Part shown: positions 26,608 to 35,778 of the stretch, piece by piece
Layout of the letters: every line of letters begins with the position of its first letter
Numbering within the stretch: the first letter of the stretch is position 1
DNA from: Albidovulum sp.
GTDB lineage: Bacteria > Pseudomonadota > Alphaproteobacteria > Rhodobacterales > Rhodobacteraceae
DNA length: 64,000 bases
NCBI GenBank assembly: GCA_020637635.1
Contig: JACKKB010000005.1
Coordinates: forward strand, 225,595 to 289,594
Reading direction: 5' to 3'
Notes under the pieces: model-generated
What the model was told of the DNA's origin: nothing
The model's database searches: none
Seen by the model: the letters and a program-made list of their open reading frames with translations, nothing else
Program-made: the position numbers and the translations under genes

Positions 26608-27381
26608 ATGTCGGCGAAATGGACCCTGATCACCGGCGCTTCCGAAGGGCTCGGCGTCGAATTCGCGCGCCTTGCCGCGGCCGAGGGGCGCGACCTCATC
26701 CTCGTCGCCCGCCAGGCCGACAAGCTCGACGCGCTCGCCGCCGAGCTGCGGGCGCGCCACCGGATCGCGGTCGAGGTGATGCCGGCCGACCTGAGCGACC
26801 CCGAGGCGACCGAGGCGCTCTGGCGCCGCGCCACCCACCGCCGCGCGATCGAGATCCTCGTGAACAACGCGGGTCTCGGCGACAACGGTGCCTTCGCCGA
26901 GGGTGACGGCGGCCGCGAGATGAGCTCGGTCATGGTCAATGTCGCCGCCCTCACGCAGCTGATGAAGCGCGCGGTCGCCCACATGGCGCAGCAGGGCGGC
27001 GGCAGGGTGCTGAACCTCGGCTCGACCGCGGGGTTCCTGCCCGGCCCCAACATGGCCGTCTACCACGCGACCAAGGCCTATGTCCTGTCGCTGAGCGAGG
27101 CCGTGGCCGAGGAGTTGCGCGGCACCCCGGTCAGCGTGACGGTGCTCTGCCCCGGCGCCACCGCCACCCGCTTTGCCGAGGGCGCCGGGATGGAGGGGAT
27201 CTTTCTCTTCCGCAGCCTGCCGACGGCCGATGCCGCCCGCGTCGCGCGGGCCGGCTGGCGGGCGATGCATCGCGGCCGCCGGATCGTCGTGCCCGGGCCG
27301 ATCAACAAGGTCTTCGCCTTCGCCCCGCGTCTCTCGCCGCGCGCCCTGACCACCCGCGTCGCGGCAATGTTTCTGAAATGA
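26608..27381 (+). CDS. SDR family NAD(P)-dependent oxidoreductase
   Basis: 257 aa. Classical short-chain dehydrogenase: cofactor loop TGASEGLGVEFA (~7-18), NNAG (~87), catalytic Ser in LGSTAGFLPGP, and YxxxK as YHATK. The YAxxKAYVLSLSEAVAEELRG context resembles the DltE/YdfG-like subgroup that acts on unknown hydroxy substrates. C-terminal segment after ~200 is basic and hydrophobic. 66 bp after pgk with its own GGAGG. Confidence 0.9.
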   Translation: MSAKWTLITGASEGLGVEFARLAAAEGRDLILVARQADKLDALAAELRARHRIAVEVMPADLSDPEATEALWRRATHRRAIEILVNNAGLGDNGAFAEGDGGREMSSVMVNVAALTQLMKRAVAHMAQQGGGRVLNLGSTAGFLPGPNMAVYHATKAYVLSLSEAVAEELRGTPVSVTVLCPGATATRFAEGAGMEGIFLFRSLPTADAARVARAGWRAMHRGRRIVVPGPINKVFAFAPRLSPRALTTRVAAMFLK

Positions 27382-27448
27382 GTGCAATCTTCGGGCGTTA
27401 GCGCCACCATGTTTGCAAGCGCCCCGGGCCTGCCCTAGAAGCGGGCGT

Positions 27449-27484
27449 GACGGTCACCCGGACGGTCACCCGGACGGCCACCCG
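27449..27484. repeat. 12-bp tandem repeat upstream of fda
   Basis: Three consecutive 12-bp units GACGG[TC]CACCCG (27449-27460, 27461-27472, 27473-27484), followed by a partial GACGGACGG. Located 36-71 bp before the aldolase start, so in or near its leader. Confidence 0.85.
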
Positions 27485-27519
27485 GACGGACGGCGGCGGA
27501 TCATTTGGCGGAGTTTTCC

Positions 27520-28413
27520 ATGTCACGGCAGAAACAGGCGGAACAGATGCGCACCGGCAAGGGCTTCATCGCCGCGCTCGACCAGAGCGGCGGCTCGACG
27601 CCCAAGGCGCTGAAGCTCTACGGCATCGGCGAGAACGCCTGGTCGACCGAGGCCGAGATGTATGCGCTGATCCACGAGATGCGCTCGCGCATCGCGACCG
27701 CCCCGGCCTTCACCGGCGCCCGCGTCATCGGCGCGATCCTCTTCGAACGCACGATGGACGGCACCATCGCCGGCAAGCCGGCCGCGACCTACCTATGGGA
27801 GGAGCGCGGCGTGGTGCCGTTCTTGAAGATCGACAAGGGGCTCGAGGAGGCGACCGACGGCGTCAAGCTGATGAAGCCGATGCCCGGGCTCGACGCGCTT
27901 CTCGACCGCGCCGCCAGGGCCGGCATCTTCGGCACCAAGGAACGCTCGGTCATCGACGCCGCCAACCGCAAGGGAATCGCCGCCAACGTCGCCCAGCAGT
28001 TCGAGGTCGCGCGTCAAGTCCTCGCCCACGGCCTGGTGCCGATCATCGAGCCCGAGGTGACGATCTCGATCCCCGACAAGGCGGCGGCCGAGGACATCCT
28101 GCTGGCCGAGATCCTGAAGAACCTCGACACTCTGCCCGCGGGCAGCGAGGTGATGCTGAAGCTGACGCTGCCGAGCAAGGCCAATCTCTACAAGCCGCTC
28201 GTCGACCATCCCAGGGTGATGCGCGTCGTGGCGCTCTCTGGCGGCTATTCGCGCGACGAGGCCAACGCGATCCTCGCCAGGAACACCGGCATGATCGCGA
28301 GCTTCAGCCGCGCGCTGACCGAGGGCCTCTCGGCGCAGCAGTCGGACACCGAGTTCAACGCCGCGCTCGACGCCGCGATCCAGAGCATCCACGACGCCTC
28401 GGTCGCCGGCTGA
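27520..28413 (+). CDS. fda: Class I fructose-bisphosphate aldolase
   Basis: 297 aa. Schiff-base aldolase cleaving or forming fructose 1,6-bisphosphate. The start of the family is visible (TGKGFIAALDQSGGSTPKAL), as are IGAILFERTMDG and the active-site region VPIIEPEVTI plus MLKLTLPSKANLY, whose Lys forms the imine; SGGYSRDEAN follows. ATG 27520 is preferred, with GGAG upstream; TTG 27505 is an in-frame alternative. Confidence 0.96.
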   Translation: MSRQKQAEQMRTGKGFIAALDQSGGSTPKALKLYGIGENAWSTEAEMYALIHEMRSRIATAPAFTGARVIGAILFERTMDGTIAGKPAATYLWEERGVVPFLKIDKGLEEATDGVKLMKPMPGLDALLDRAARAGIFGTKERSVIDAANRKGIAANVAQQFEVARQVLAHGLVPIIEPEVTISIPDKAAAEDILLAEILKNLDTLPAGSEVMLKLTLPSKANLYKPLVDHPRVMRVVALSGGYSRDEANAILARNTGMIASFSRALTEGLSAQQSDTEFNAALDAAIQSIHDASVAG

Positions 28414-28494
28414 CCCCGGGGCGCACGGTGCCTCTGGACCGGATCGCCGCGCCGGTCTAGCATTTGAACGCATGTTCATTTCGTGGAGGCCGGC

Positions 28495-29238
28495 ATGGAG
28501 GTGAGTGAGGTTTGCGCGGTCGTCACCGGCGGCGCCTCGGGGCTCGGCGCGGCAACGGCAGAGGCCTTTCGCGCCGCCGGCGCCCGGGTCACGATCTGCG
28601 ACCGCGCCGCCGAGGGTGCTGCCTTCGCCGCGGCCATCGGCGCCACCTTCGCCGCGACCGACGTGACCGACGAGACCTCCGCCACCGCCGCGATCGAGAC
28701 CGCCCGCAGCGCGATGGGCCGCATCGACGTGCTGGTGAACTGCGCCGGCATCGCCACCGGGGCGCGGATCGTCGGCCGCGACGGGCCGCACGATCTCGGC
28801 GCGTTCCGCCGCACCATCGACGTCAACCTCGTCGGCAGCTTCAACATGATGCGCCTCGCCGCCGCGGCGATGGCCGCGAACCCCGGCCCCGAACGCGGGG
28901 TCATCGTCAACACCGCCTCGATCGCCGCCTTCGACGGGCAGAAGGGACAGGCCGCCTATGCCGCCTCCAAGGGCGGCATCGTCGGGCTCACGCTGCCCGC
29001 CGCCCGCGACCTCGCCACCCTCGGCATCCGCGTCTGCGCCATCGCGCCCGGCATCTTCGCCACACCGATGATGCGCGCCCTGCCGCAGGAGGTGCAGGAG
29101 AGCCTCGCCGCCGAGGTGACCTTCCCGCCGCGCCTCGGCGATCCGGCCGAGTTCGCCGCCCTTGTCCGCTTCATCGTCGGCTGCGGCTATCTGAACGGCG
29201 AGGTCATCCGGCTCGACGGCGCGCTCAGGATGCGCTGA
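28495..29238 (+). CDS. SDR oxidoreductase, 3-hydroxyacyl-CoA dehydrogenase type-2-like
   Basis: 247 aa. Cofactor loop TGGASGLGAATAEAF (~11-25), Asp-containing DVTDE, VNCAGIATG (~82), catalytic Ser in NTASIAAFDGQKGQAAYAASK with Tyr and Lys of YxxxK. The sequence resembles the HSD10-like 3-hydroxyacyl-CoA dehydrogenases (NAD+-dependent), so a role in branched-chain or fatty acyl-CoA oxidation is likely but unproven. GGAGG lies 5 nt before ATG 28495; no beta-oxidation partners are adjacent. Confidence 0.9.
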   Translation: MEVSEVCAVVTGGASGLGAATAEAFRAAGARVTICDRAAEGAAFAAAIGATFAATDVTDETSATAAIETARSAMGRIDVLVNCAGIATGARIVGRDGPHDLGAFRRTIDVNLVGSFNMMRLAAAAMAANPGPERGVIVNTASIAAFDGQKGQAAYAASKGGIVGLTLPAARDLATLGIRVCAIAPGIFATPMMRALPQEVQESLAAEVTFPPRLGDPAEFAALVRFIVGCGYLNGEVIRLDGALRMR

Positions 29239-29318
29239 CCCCCGGGCCGGGATCGGCGCGCGCGCGGCCCGGCCCGAAGCGTCTTCAAGCCCCGCCGCGC
29301 GGCTGCTATGAGCGGCAC

Positions 29319-30017
29319 ATGACGCTGCGCATCGCCTCCTACAACGTGCACAAGGCCGTCGGGCTCGACCGGCGCCGCGACCCCGGCCGAGTGCTTTCGG
29401 TCATCGCCCGGACCGGCGCCGACATCGTCGCCCTTCAGGAGGTCGACCGCCGCCTTGCCCCGCGCCCGACGGTCCTGCCGCGCACCGAGATCCTGCGCCA
29501 CACCGGTTACGAACCGCTCGGGTTTGTCGCCGACGGTGCGCCCTCGCTCGGCTGGCACGGCCAGACGATCCTCGTGCGACGCGGCATCGGCGTGATCGCC
29601 GCCGAAGGGATCGAACTGCCGGGGCTTGAGCCGCGCGGCGCGGTCATGGCCGAACTTGAGACCCCGGAGGGCGCGCTGCGTGTCGTCGGCGTGCATCTGG
29701 CGCTTCTGAAGCGCTGGCGGCTGATGCAGATCGCGGCGATCCACGCGGCCGTCGCGGCCCGCGTCGAGATGGCCACGGTGATTATCGGCGATTTCAACGA
29801 CTGGAGCACGCGGGGCAGCGGCCGCGCGCTGGCCGACGGGTTTCGCCTGCACGCGCCGGGTCGCAGCTTTCCCGCCAACCGCCCGCTCGGCGCGCTCGAC
29901 CGCGCGGCCCTCGGCCCCGGCGTGCACCTGCGCCGCGCCGAGGTCGTGAGCGCCGGCGCCGCGCCCATCGCCTCGGACCACCTGCCGATCCTGATCGAGG
30001 TGGCGCTCGGTGACTGA
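29319..30017 (+). CDS. Endonuclease/exonuclease/phosphatase family protein
   Basis: 232 aa. EEP-fold hydrolase: IASYNVHKAVG at the start (metal-binding Asn), LQEVDRRL (metal-binding Glu), VIIGDFNDW (catalytic Asp/Asn) and SDHLPILIEV (catalytic His) near the end. These proteins hydrolyse phosphodiesters or phosphomonoesters; the substrate here is unknown. No signal peptide. Located between an SDR gene and rpe. Confidence 0.9.
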   Translation: MTLRIASYNVHKAVGLDRRRDPGRVLSVIARTGADIVALQEVDRRLAPRPTVLPRTEILRHTGYEPLGFVADGAPSLGWHGQTILVRRGIGVIAAEGIELPGLEPRGAVMAELETPEGALRVVGVHLALLKRWRLMQIAAIHAAVAARVEMATVIIGDFNDWSTRGSGRALADGFRLHAPGRSFPANRPLGALDRAALGPGVHLRRAEVVSAGAAPIASDHLPILIEVALGD

Positions 30018-30101
30018 ACCGCCGGGACCGCGACACCGGCGCACTGGACGCCCGCCGGCCCGGCCGCTAAGTCTGGACCACCCGAAACCGGAGCCGCGCC
30101 G

Positions 30102-30797
30102 ATGACGTTTGACCGTTCGCTGAAGATCGCGCCCTCGATCCTCTCCGCCGACTTCGCCGATTTCGGCCGCGAGATCGCGGCGATCGAGGCCGAGGGGGCG
30201 GACTGGGTCCATGTCGACGTGATGGACGGCCATTTCGTCCCCAACCTGACCTTCGGCGCGGCGCTCTGCAAGGCGATCCGGCGCCATATCACCACGGTGA
30301 TGGACGTGCATCTGATGATCGCCCCGGTCGACCCCTATATCGAGGCCTTTGCCGACGCCGGCGCCGACATCCTCACCGCCCATCTCGAGGCCGGGCCGCA
30401 CAGCCACCGCACGCTGCAGGCGATCCGCGCCAGCGGCTGCAGGGCGGGGCTCGCGCTCAACCCCGGCACGCCCGCGGCGGCGGCGGCGCCGCTTCTCGAT
30501 CTTTGCGACCTCGTCTGCGTGATGACCGTCAATCCGGGCTTCGGCGGCCAGAGCTTTCTCGACATGACCGCCAAGATCGCCGAGCTCCGGGCGCTGATCG
30601 GCGACCGAGCGATCCATATCGAGGTCGACGGCGGCGTCACGCCCGAGACCGCGCCCCGCGTCGTGGCTGCCGGAGCCGACGTGCTCGTCGCCGGATCGGC
30701 CGTCTTCAAGGGCGGCTCCGTCGACAACCCCGCCCCCTACGGCGCCAACATCCGCGCCATCCGCGACGCCGCGGGAAATGCCACCCGCGCCGCCTGA
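30102..30797 (+). CDS. rpe: Ribulose-phosphate 3-epimerase
   Basis: 231 aa. Interconverts ribulose-5-P and xylulose-5-P in the pentose phosphate or Calvin pathway. TIM barrel with IAPSILSADFADF, the metal-binding HVDVMDGHFVPNLTFG, DVHLMI, MTVNPGFGGQSF and HIEVDGGVTPETA (catalytic Asp), ending with the phosphate loop VAGSAVF. 21 bp before the thioredoxin-like gene and probably co-transcribed with it and gph. Confidence 0.98.
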   Translation: MTFDRSLKIAPSILSADFADFGREIAAIEAEGADWVHVDVMDGHFVPNLTFGAALCKAIRRHITTVMDVHLMIAPVDPYIEAFADAGADILTAHLEAGPHSHRTLQAIRASGCRAGLALNPGTPAAAAAPLLDLCDLVCVMTVNPGFGGQSFLDMTAKIAELRALIGDRAIHIEVDGGVTPETAPRVVAAGADVLVAGSAVFKGGSVDNPAPYGANIRAIRDAAGNATRAA

Positions 30798-30818
30798 GCC
30801 CGAGGAAAGGATCCCGCC

Positions 30819-31373
30819 ATGGCCGTTTCAACACCGGTTTGCGATTTCGGCTGGCAGGCGCCCGCCTTCAGCCTGCCCGGGACCGATGGCAAGGTCTGGT
30901 CGCTGAAGGACGTTGCCGGCCGTCGCGGCACGCTCATCATGTTCATCTGCAACCATTGCCCCTATGTGCTCGCGGTCATCGACCGTATCGTGCGCGACGC
31001 GGGCGCGCTGCAGGCCGAGGGCATCGGCGTTGCCGCGATCTGTGCCAATGACGCTGCCGAATACCCTGCCGACAGTTTCGAGAACATGGCGAAGATGGCC
31101 CGCGAATGGCGCCTGCCCTTCCCCTATCTGCACGACGAATCGCAATCGGTGGCAAAGGCTTACGGTGCGTCCTGCACACCGGACTTCTTCGGCTTCAACG
31201 ACCGGCTGCGCTTGCAGTACCGCGGAAGGCTCGACGGTTCGGGCCGCAACCCCGCGCCCTCCGACGCCCGCCGTGAACTTTACGAGGCGATGCGGCTCGT
31301 GGCCGAGACCGGCCATGGCCCCGCCGACCAGGTCCCCTCGATGGGCTGCTCGATCAAGTGGAAATCCGCGTGA
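30819..31373 (+). CDS. Thioredoxin-fold (AhpC/TSA-type) protein
   Basis: 184 aa, no signal peptide. N-terminal FGWQAPAFSLPGTDGKVWSL and a redox CxxC at Cys44-Cys47 (CNHCPYV) mark the peroxiredoxin-like thiol-disulfide family. The CNHCPYV context is shared with cytosolic members of unknown substrate. It overlaps the GTG start of gph (GTGA), which couples it to phosphoglycolate phosphatase. RBS AGGAAAGG is clear. Confidence 0.88.
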   Translation: MAVSTPVCDFGWQAPAFSLPGTDGKVWSLKDVAGRRGTLIMFICNHCPYVLAVIDRIVRDAGALQAEGIGVAAICANDAAEYPADSFENMAKMAREWRLPFPYLHDESQSVAKAYGASCTPDFFGFNDRLRLQYRGRLDGSGRNPAPSDARRELYEAMRLVAETGHGPADQVPSMGCSIKWKSA

Positions 31374-32038
31374 CAGCGCCCGCCGTCGTCTTCGATCTCG
31401 ACGGCACGCTGATCGACAGCCTGCCCGACCTGCTGGCGGCGGTGAACCGGATGCTGGGAGCCGAGGGCCAGCCCCCGATGGATCGGGCCGAGGTGCAGTC
31501 CTATGTCGGTGACGGCGCCCCCAGGCTCGTTGCCCGGGTGATGGCGGCGCGCGGGCTCGCCCCGGCACGCCACGCGGCGCTGAGCGCGGCGCTCGTCGCC
31601 GACTACACCGCCCATGCGGCCGAGGCCACGAGGCTTTATCCCGGCGTCGCGGCGGCCCTGGCGGATCTGGCGGCGGCGGGCCATCCGCTCGGGCTTTGCA
31701 CCAACAAGCCGCTTGGTGCCACGCGGGCGGTGATCGGCGCACTCGGACTTGGCGAAAACTTCGCCGCCATCATCGGCGGCGACAGCCTGACCGCCCGCAA
31801 ACCCGACCCGGCTCCGCTCTGGGCGGTTTTTGCCGAGCTTGGCCGGCCCGGGATCTATGTCGGCGACAGCGAGGTCGATGCCCGCGCCGCCGAGGCCGCC
31901 GGCGTGCCCTTCCTGCTGCATGCCGGGGGTTACCTGCGGGTGCCGCGCAGCGAGATCCGCGTCCACAGCGCGTTCGACGATTTCGCGGCGCTTCCGGGGC
32001 TCGTCGCCGACCTGGCCGGCGTGGCCGGCGCGCTCTAG
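31370..32038 (+). CDS. gph: Phosphoglycolate phosphatase
   Basis: 222 aa, HAD hydrolase that removes phosphate from 2-phosphoglycolate. Nucleophile motif FDLDGTLIDSLPD (~8-20), motif II CTNKP, motif III Lys in ARKPDPAPL and motif IV GDSEVDARAA. The GTG at 31370 is preferred because it overlaps the upstream stop codon; GTG 31358 is also in frame. Context with rpe fits pentose/Calvin-type metabolism, but no RuBisCO genes are in the window. Confidence 0.92.
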   Translation: MTAPAVVFDLDGTLIDSLPDLLAAVNRMLGAEGQPPMDRAEVQSYVGDGAPRLVARVMAARGLAPARHAALSAALVADYTAHAAEATRLYPGVAAALADLAAAGHPLGLCTNKPLGATRAVIGALGLGENFAAIIGGDSLTARKPDPAPLWAVFAELGRPGIYVGDSEVDARAAEAAGVPFLLHAGGYLRVPRSEIRVHSAFDDFAALPGLVADLAGVAGAL

Positions 32039-32164
32039 CCGCGCCGCCCGGCCTCGCCACCTGCCCGTGCAGGCTGGAAAATATTCCGGAGTTGATATAT
32101 GTTGCCTGCGCTTGCCGGTTCTGGGAATTTGCGGCGGCGAGACGCCCAGTGGGAGACCGTGGAA

Positions 32165-33040
32165 ATGACGACCGATCCCAAACCGGAAGTCGCCGGCTTC
32201 TTCGACGAGGCGACCAACACGATCACCTATGTCGTGAAGGATCCCGGCAGCACCGCCTGCGCCATCGTCGATTCGGTGCTCGACTTCGACTATGCCTCGG
32301 GGCGCACCGATACGCGGTCGGCCGATGCGGTCATCGCCCATGTCGGGGAACGGGGCCTGAAACCCGTCTGGGTTCTGGAAACCCATGTCCATGCCGACCA
32401 CCTGTCGGCGGCGCCCTACATCCAGGAACGGCTCGGCGGCAGGATCGGCATCGGCGAGAAGATCACCGTCGTGCAGGACACCTTCGGCAAGGTCTTCAAC
32501 GAAGGCACCGAGTTCCAGCGCGACGGCAGCCAGTTCGACCGGCTGTTCAGGGAAGGCGACAGCTTCGAGATCGGCGCGCTGAAGGGCCGCGTGCTGCACA
32601 CGCCCGGCCATACGCCCGCCTGCCTGACCTATGTGATCGGCGACGCGGCCTTTGTCGGCGACACGCTCTTCATGCCCGATTTCGGCACCGCGCGCTGCGA
32701 CTTTCCCGGCGGCTCGGCCGAGGCGCTCTTCGCCTCGATCCAAAAGATCCTGGCCCTGCCCGACGCGACGCGGATCTTCGTCGGCCACGACTACAAGGCA
32801 CCGGGGCGCGAGGAATTCGCCTGGGAAACCACCGTCGCCGAGGAAAGGGCCCGCAATGTCCACATCGGCGCCGGCCGGTCGGAGGCCGAGTTCGTCGCCA
32901 TGCGCCAGGCCCGCGACAAGACGCTCGCCATGCCGCGGCTGATCATTCCCTCGTTGCAGGTGAACATGCGCGCCGGCCAGATGCCGCCGCCCGAGGAGGA
33001 CGGCAAGACCTTTCTGAAGGTGCCGGTGAACGGGCTCTGA
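32165..33040 (+). CDS. MBL-fold persulfide dioxygenase-like hydrolase (Blh/ETHE1-like)
   Basis: 291 aa. Metallo-beta-lactamase fold: THVHADHLSAA places His74, His76, Asp78 and His79; other metal ligands are in HTPGHTPAC and the VGDTLF and VGHDYK segments. The sequence matches the Blh/ETHE1-type sulfur dioxygenases, which oxidise glutathione persulfide. ATG 32165 is chosen over the ORF start at ~32099 because the family begins near here and GGAG precedes it. No BigR/SqrR regulator is adjacent; a possible operator-like AT-rich element lies upstream. Confidence 0.88.
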   Translation: MTTDPKPEVAGFFDEATNTITYVVKDPGSTACAIVDSVLDFDYASGRTDTRSADAVIAHVGERGLKPVWVLETHVHADHLSAAPYIQERLGGRIGIGEKITVVQDTFGKVFNEGTEFQRDGSQFDRLFREGDSFEIGALKGRVLHTPGHTPACLTYVIGDAAFVGDTLFMPDFGTARCDFPGGSAEALFASIQKILALPDATRIFVGHDYKAPGREEFAWETTVAEERARNVHIGAGRSEAEFVAMRQARDKTLAMPRLIIPSLQVNMRAGQMPPPEEDGKTFLKVPVNGL

Positions 33041-33056
33041 GCCCCGGCGGCGGCGC

Positions 33057-34238
33057 TCAGACGATCGCCTGTTCGAGGAACGGCCGACCGGCCAGCACGC
33101 GCTCGGGGCCGAGAGGCGAGAGGTCGATCGTCCGGTAGGCGCCCTCGAGGATAAGTTCGGCCATGCCCCGCCCGACGGCCGGAGACTGCTGCAACCCGTG
33201 GCCGGAAAACCCTGCGGCGACATAGAAATTCTCGTATCCGGGCCAGAGCCCCAGGATCGCGTTCTGATCGAGCGTGTTGTAGTCGTAATGCCCGACCCAG
33301 AACCGCGTCACCTTCACCGCGTCGAACCCCTCGGCGCGGTTGTAGAGCTTCTCCCAGATCGCCTCCTCGAACTGGGCGTGATCGGGGTCCCAGTCGTCCT
33401 CGCTGCAGGGGCCGTCGTCGTCGGGCACGGTGGCGGTGATCCAGCCGCCATGCTCGGGGCGCAGGTAGATGCCGGTGTGGTCGATGATGAGCGGCGCCTC
33501 GGGGTGGCGCGCGTTCGGCGCGTCGATCACGAAGACGGTGCGCTTGCGCGGTTCGACCGGAAGCGCGATGGCGGCCATGCGGCAAACCTCGGCCGATCCG
33601 GTTCCGGCGGCGCAGAGCACCGCCCCGACGCCGATCCGTCCCGCCTCGGCAAGCCGGGCCCCGGTGATCCGGCCACCCTCGCGGTCGAGCCCGACCACCC
33701 TGTCGGCCAAGAATCGCGCCCCGCGCGCCCGCGCCGCCGCCCGGAATCCGTTCAGAAGCCCCATGTTGTCGAACCAGCCCTCGTCGCGGGTGCCGATGCT
33801 GCCGGCAAGCACATCGTCGAGCCGCATCCACGGAAAGCGCGCCGCAAGCGCCGCGCGGTCCAGAACCTCGGTCGCCGCACCGAGGCTGCGCTGCATCGCC
33901 GCAAGCTCCTCCAGAAGCCCCCGGCCGATATCGCTGCCGGTCAGGAAGAGATAGCCGTTCTCCTTCAACCCGAGCGAGGGCACGCCCCCTTCCGGGCCGA
34001 TCATCTCCGAGAAGTTCCGTATGAAATCAACGCCGAAGCGCGATATCTTCACGTTCACGGGATTGGAGAACTGCTGCCGGACCGAGGCCACCGAAAGCGC
34101 CGTTGCGGCCCGCGCATAGGTCGGGTCTTTTTCGGCCACCACGACCCGCAACCCCGGGCGCTGGCCGAGAAGCCACCAGGCCGTCGCGGCCCCCGTCACC
34201 GCGCCCCCCACAATCAGCACGTCGCAGTTCGCGTCCAT
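33057..34238 (-). CDS. FAD-dependent amine/amino-acid oxidoreductase (DAO family)
   Basis: 393 aa from ATG 34238 with GAGGTGG upstream. The N-terminal dinucleotide-binding motif is VLIVGGAVTGAATAWW (~7-22), with an acidic residue ending the second strand (VVVAEKD). The C-terminal FAD contact reads VAAGFSGHGLQQSPAVGRGMAELI. Family members oxidise sarcosine, glycine betaine derivatives or D-amino acids; the substrate is not identifiable. Convergent with the MBL gene, 16 bp apart. Confidence 0.9.
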   Translation of the reverse strand: MDANCDVLIVGGAVTGAATAWWLLGQRPGLRVVVAEKDPTYARAATALSVASVRQQFSNPVNVKISRFGVDFIRNFSEMIGPEGGVPSLGLKENGYLFLTGSDIGRGLLEELAAMQRSLGAATEVLDRAALAARFPWMRLDDVLAGSIGTRDEGWFDNMGLLNGFRAAARARGARFLADRVVGLDREGGRITGARLAEAGRIGVGAVLCAAGTGSAEVCRMAAIALPVEPRKRTVFVIDAPNARHPEAPLIIDHTGIYLRPEHGGWITATVPDDDGPCSEDDWDPDHAQFEEAIWEKLYNRAEGFDAVKVTRFWVGHYDYNTLDQNAILGLWPGYENFYVAAGFSGHGLQQSPAVGRGMAELILEGAYRTIDLSPLGPERVLAGRPFLEQAIV

Positions 34239-34444
34239 CGGCCACCTCATCCGTTTCCGCCACAGCTAGCAGGAATGGCCGAGAAGGGAAGTCCATCTCG
34301 ACAGAGGCCGCGCGACGTGAGATGAATGGGGTGGGGATGCAGCGTAATCATCAACGCTTGCCTGATGTTACCGGCAGTCTTGTCGGTGCGGGCAGCACAT
34401 GTGTTTGCCCCGGTTCGGTTACGCGCCAGAGGTGAGGGGCCAGA

Positions 34445-35206
34445 GTGTCGGTGTCGCTTTTCGAGCATCTCGAACGGGTCTTCGTTCCGACCACCATCGA
34501 GGCGGTCTGGACGCAGCACTGCGAGAAGATGGCCGAATACGGGTTCGACCGCCTGTTCTACGGCTACACGCGGTTCCGCACCAACCATTCGCTCGGCAAC
34601 GCCGACGACGGCATCCTGCTGTCGAACCATCCCCAGTCCTATCTCGAACACTATCTTGGCCAGGGTCTCTACAAGCACGCGCCGATGGTGGACTGGGTCA
34701 CAGAGAATGTCGGCGCCTGCTCGTGGCGGCTACTGGCCGACCGCGTCAAGGCGGGGCCGGTGTCGGACATGCAGGAGCGGCTGTTCGCGCTGAACCGGCG
34801 CTTCGACGTGGTGGCGGGCTATGCGATCAGCTTCCGCGACCTTTCGATCCGTTCCAAGGGCGCGATCGGGCTTTGCGCGCGCGTCGGGCTCAGCCAGGAC
34901 GATGTCGATGCGATCTGGCAGCGATCGGGCCGCGAAATCGTGCTGATCAACAATCTCTTCCACCTGCGGATCACCTCGCTGCCCTATGCATCTCCCGTCC
35001 GATCACTGACCGCGCGGCAGCGCGAGGCGCTGGAATGGGTGGGCGATGGCAAGACCATACAGGACATCGCGATCCTCATGGGGCTGACCACCGCGACGGT
35101 AGAAAAGCACCTGCGCCTCGCGCGCGAGTCTCTGGCGGTCGAGACGACCGCGCAGGCGGTGCTGAAGGCCTCGTTCCAGAATCAGATCTTCGTCGACCGA
35201 CAATAG
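34445..35206 (+). CDS. LuxR-family regulator with autoinducer-binding-like domain
   Basis: 253 aa. N-terminal autoinducer-binding-like domain (~10-170) and C-terminal LuxR HTH (~185-245; LTARQREALEWVGDGKTIQDIAILMGLTTATVEKHLRLARESL). The usual ligand-contact Asp-Pro is replaced: HAPMVDW has Ala before Pro. No luxI-type synthase gene is nearby, so it is a LuxR solo. GTG start 34445 with AGGGG 5 nt upstream. Its ligand may be a non-AHL compound or none. Confidence 0.9.
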   Translation: MSVSLFEHLERVFVPTTIEAVWTQHCEKMAEYGFDRLFYGYTRFRTNHSLGNADDGILLSNHPQSYLEHYLGQGLYKHAPMVDWVTENVGACSWRLLADRVKAGPVSDMQERLFALNRRFDVVAGYAISFRDLSIRSKGAIGLCARVGLSQDDVDAIWQRSGREIVLINNLFHLRITSLPYASPVRSLTARQREALEWVGDGKTIQDIAILMGLTTATVEKHLRLARESLAVETTAQAVLKASFQNQIFVDRQ

Positions 35207-35561
35207 CAGGCAATCCCGGGCGATTGTTTCCGAAAGCGCCCTGATGCCCCGGTGCAACTGATCGGGAAGCGCGCCGATCGCCACGAAAACAGGCAGTTCG
35301 TGCATGGTTCAGGGACCAGGACGCTCTGCGAGGTAAGGATTTCCCTACTTTCCTGACGCGACGTAACCCGGCACCCTGCGTCTTGTTCCAAGAGTGGTGG
35401 CATTGGCCAGGAACAGCGTCCCCGACCAGCCCGGTGTTTTGCGGGGGAAGGGGAAGCCCGGGAAACCGGAAGTCGGGTCCGCAGGGTGGATTCACGCCAG
35501 GCGGGCCCGACGACTAACGCGCCCTGTCCTCATCCCCAACAGGGTCCGGCGCGTGGTTTGG

Positions 35562-35591
35562 CGGTGCGCATCGACGGGTGCGCACCGTTTT
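35562..35591 (+). terminator. Intrinsic terminator-like hairpin
   Basis: Perfect 8-bp stem CGGTGCGC (35562-35569) with GCGCACCG (35580-35587), 10-nt loop, followed directly by TTTT (35588-35591). It is 356 bp beyond the LuxR stop, so either the LuxR mRNA has a long 3' end or something else on this strand ends here. Confidence 0.6.
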
Positions 35592-35716
35592 CCCTGCCAG
35601 TCTGCCCCGTGCGGTGCCCCGTCCGGGGCCAGGTCAACCGACCCCGCCGACCCGCGAGACCGGGGCGGACGTCGGAGTGCGAAGCGCGGGCAGAAGACTT
35701 CGGCGGCAGAGCCGCC

Positions 35717-35778
35717 CCGGAACGCAACGGCCGGGCAGTGCCCGGCCCCGGAACGCAACGGCCGGGCGGTGCCCGGCC
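35717..35778 (-). terminator. Duplicated 31-bp hairpin unit downstream of tsf
   Basis: Two 31-bp-spaced copies of CCGGAACGCAAC followed by an 8-bp stem GGCCGGGC / GCCCGGCC with a 3-nt loop (35729-35747 and 35760-35778). They sit just after the tsf stop codon on the minus strand. No U-run; likely 3'-end stabilisers or Rho-assisted terminators. Confidence 0.55.
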
